From the NCBI GenBank assembly GCA_018267215.1, contig JAFDYX010000033.1:1-64000 (forward strand): DNA of 64,000 nt. Direction: 5' to 3'. The notes under the pieces are model-generated. The model worked only from the letters and a program-made list of their open reading frames with translations. It was not told where the DNA came from and did no database searches. Source of the DNA: Bacteroidota bacterium (lineage in GTDB: Bacteria; Bacteroidota; Bacteroidia; Cytophagales; Cyclobacteriaceae). A program made the translations under genes and the position numbers. Each line of letters starts with the position of its first letter. The stretch's first letter is position 1. This document shows positions 62,571-64,000 of the stretch, piece by piece.

Positions 62571-63595
62571 ATGAGATTTTATACCATACTGCTAATCGGA
62601 TTCTTTTTTAAAACTACATTTTCTTTCTCACAAAGTATTAAACTCCCGGAAGCCGTTACAAATACAGCAACTATTTCTTTGCAGAGAAATGGACAATCGG
62701 TTATCTATACTTTTTTCGGATTGGATGTCACAAAAAAATGGTCTGGTGTTCATTCGAAAGTTTTTAAAGTGGATGTGGGAAACAGAAGATCGATTCTAAT
62801 CGGCAATGTACCGGATTCACTTGGCCGCTTGGCCTCAAGCGTTTCGGCAATCAAAAATAAAGCGTACCTGGCTGGTGGTTACACTGTATTTAAAAGTGGC
62901 AAGGAAAAATCGTCCAAACGGCTTTCATTTTTGATCCTGAGGCTGAAGCATTTAAGGAAGGAAGTTCCCTGCCGGTAGCCATTGATGATCATGTTCAATC
63001 TGTATGGAGAGACAGTTTACTCTATTTGATCAGCGGCTGGAGCGATAGCGTTAATGTGCGCACAGTGCAGGTGTACAATCCCGCTACCAACCGGTGGGCG
63101 CTGGCATCATCGCTGCCCGATAAAAAAACGGCTGCTGTCTTTGGAGGATGTGGCACCATCGTGGGCGATACAATTTATGTGTTAGGTGGTGCAAGGTTTG
63201 AAAAATTCTATCCGGCCTCCAGAAGTTTTTATAAAGGCGCGATTAACCGAAGCAACCCGTTAGAAATAACGTGGTATAAGGCAGGTGAATATCCTGGTGA
63301 ATTACGCTACCGTAGTGCAGCATATAGTGAGGGCAATAAAATTTATTTCGTAGGAGGCAGTAACGAGACTTACAACTACAATGGAATATCTTATCTGAAA
63401 AAAGAGCCAGTGGAACCCAACGCGACTGCATTATTATATTCAATCGAGTCTGGTACTTTCATAATTAAGCCTTCCTCCATACGCATTATGGATTTGAGAA
63501 ATGTAGTGGAGATTGGTCGCAACCACTTTATTGTGGGGGGAATGAAGGAACACCAGAAGGTGACAGACGAAGTTATTTTGCTGAAAAATGAATGA
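62571..63595 (+). pseudogene. Kelch-repeat secreted protein split by a frameshift
   Basis: The first part (signal peptide TILLIGFFFKTTFSFSQ, then AIKNKAYLAGGYTVFKSGKE) stops at 62978. The second frame, one base over, continues seamlessly: IVQTAFIFDPEAEAFKEGSS, then YLISGWSDSVNVRTVQVYNP and TIVGDTIYVLGGARFEKF, all kelch-type propeller blades. The shift occurs at a run of five A (62905-62909); one extra A would give a continuous kelch protein of about 340 residues. It may be a sequencing error or a genuine inactivated or phase-variable gene. Confidence 0.75.
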
Positions 63596-63683
63596 CGTTA
63601 TGTTGCTGATGTCTTCCTGTTGACAAAACCTAAATTTTAGAGATCTGTTTAAACTTATCATCGAGGGGCTCGGTTTTCTTGCC

Positions 63684-64000
63684 ATGTTGTATGAAATTAA
63701 GGATGCTCCACTGAATGGCTATTTAAGTCTTTCCAATGGCTTTACGCAATCATCCGGGTCTTTTGCACTCACCTACTATACCTTTATCTGGAACCAAGGT
63801 GGCTCAAAAAATTGGGAAGTGGATACACTGCCGCTGGCCATTCCATCACATGCCATCTTTTCACTTTCCCCAGGTCAAGTCATTTCGGTCAGCGGCTCAT
63901 CAGATGAGTGCGTTATCATCCAGTTCAATCGTGAATTTTATTGTTTGCAGGACCATGATCATGAAGTTTCATGTAATGGAATGTTATTTAACGGTGTGCT
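63684..64000 (+). CDS. AraC-family regulator, N-terminal part (cut by window edge)
   Basis: From ATG 63684 the frame stays open to the window end. It reads FTQSSGSFALTYYTFIWNQG, FSLSPGQVISVSGSSDECVI, and VIIQFNREFYCLQDHDHEVS, the AraC-type cupin sensor domain common in Bacteroidota regulators, which are followed by a DNA-binding domain that would lie past the window. The effector is unknown. Confidence 0.75.
   Translation, partial: MLYEIKDAPLNGYLSLSNGFTQSSGSFALTYYTFIWNQGGSKNWEVDTLPLAIPSHAIFSLSPGQVISVSGSSDECVIIQFNREFYCLQDHDHEVSCNGMLFNGV

Noticed and set aside
1..64000. CRISPR arrays, retron msr/msd regions and rRNA genes.
   Set aside because: No regularly spaced direct repeats of CRISPR size, no reverse transcriptase gene and no rRNA-like sequence were seen in the window.

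Overview
The window comes from a member of the Bacteroidota, most likely a Cytophagales-type bacterium. This rests on family content: long secreted adhesins and outer-membrane barrels, a PafA-type phosphatase, DUF2911, NTT-HEAT-cNMP transporters, a Bacteroidota-style MobC/relaxase pair and TAnnTTTG-like -7 promoter elements. Clear Shine-Dalgarno sequences are also largely absent. No rRNA and no CRISPR array were seen.

Positions 1-20,000 look like ordinary chromosome. On the minus strand an apparent operon (10,159 down past position 1) encodes a STAND NTPase with WD40 repeats, a TPR plus outer-membrane barrel protein, a lipoprotein with repeated propeller-like motifs, and a very large repetitive adhesin that leaves the window at its C-terminal side. 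Upstream are a nucleotide-transporter-like membrane protein fused to HEAT and cyclic-nucleotide domains, a dCMP deaminase, two small secreted proteins, PafA and a WG-repeat protein.

Positions 19,950-20,585 hold two tRNA genes, tRNA-Pro and tRNA-Arg(CCT). Each is preceded by a broken duplicate of its own 5' part, and each duplicate carries a short CTGCC-type inverted-repeat insert. The tRNA-Arg duplication encloses a GIY-YIG nuclease gene. The tRNA-Pro has an AGG anticodon, which is rare in bacteria.

Positions about 20,545-43,600 are an integrative, probably mobilizable, element. A large serine recombinase reads into tRNA-Arg at the left edge. ParA, MobC and relaxase genes lie near the right edge. 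The cargo is a type I restriction-modification operon that also carries a DUF1016/YhcG nuclease, a three-gene DUF262 / DUF3696-ATPase / unknown cassette between hsdS and hsdR, and a membrane J-domain protein. A HigA/PIN-like pair sits beside remnants of a HigB toxin and a metallophosphoesterase. A histidine phosphatase and several unknown genes complete the cargo.

Positions 43,650-64,000 are chromosomal again. An ECF sigma/anti-sigma pair heads a minus-strand cluster of envelope and redox proteins (OB-fold, YceI, thioredoxin, DinB, a histidine kinase and a second YceI). Divergent from it is an ergothioneine locus: DUF427, DUF5996, egtB and egtD face a compact OpuC-like ABC transporter (fused binding protein-permease plus ATPase) and a hydrolase-OsmC fusion. 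Small membrane proteins follow, including an NrtS-like one, then a VCBS/ASPIC repeat protein, an AhpD-like protein, a second DinB protein, a frameshifted kelch gene and the start of an AraC-family regulator.
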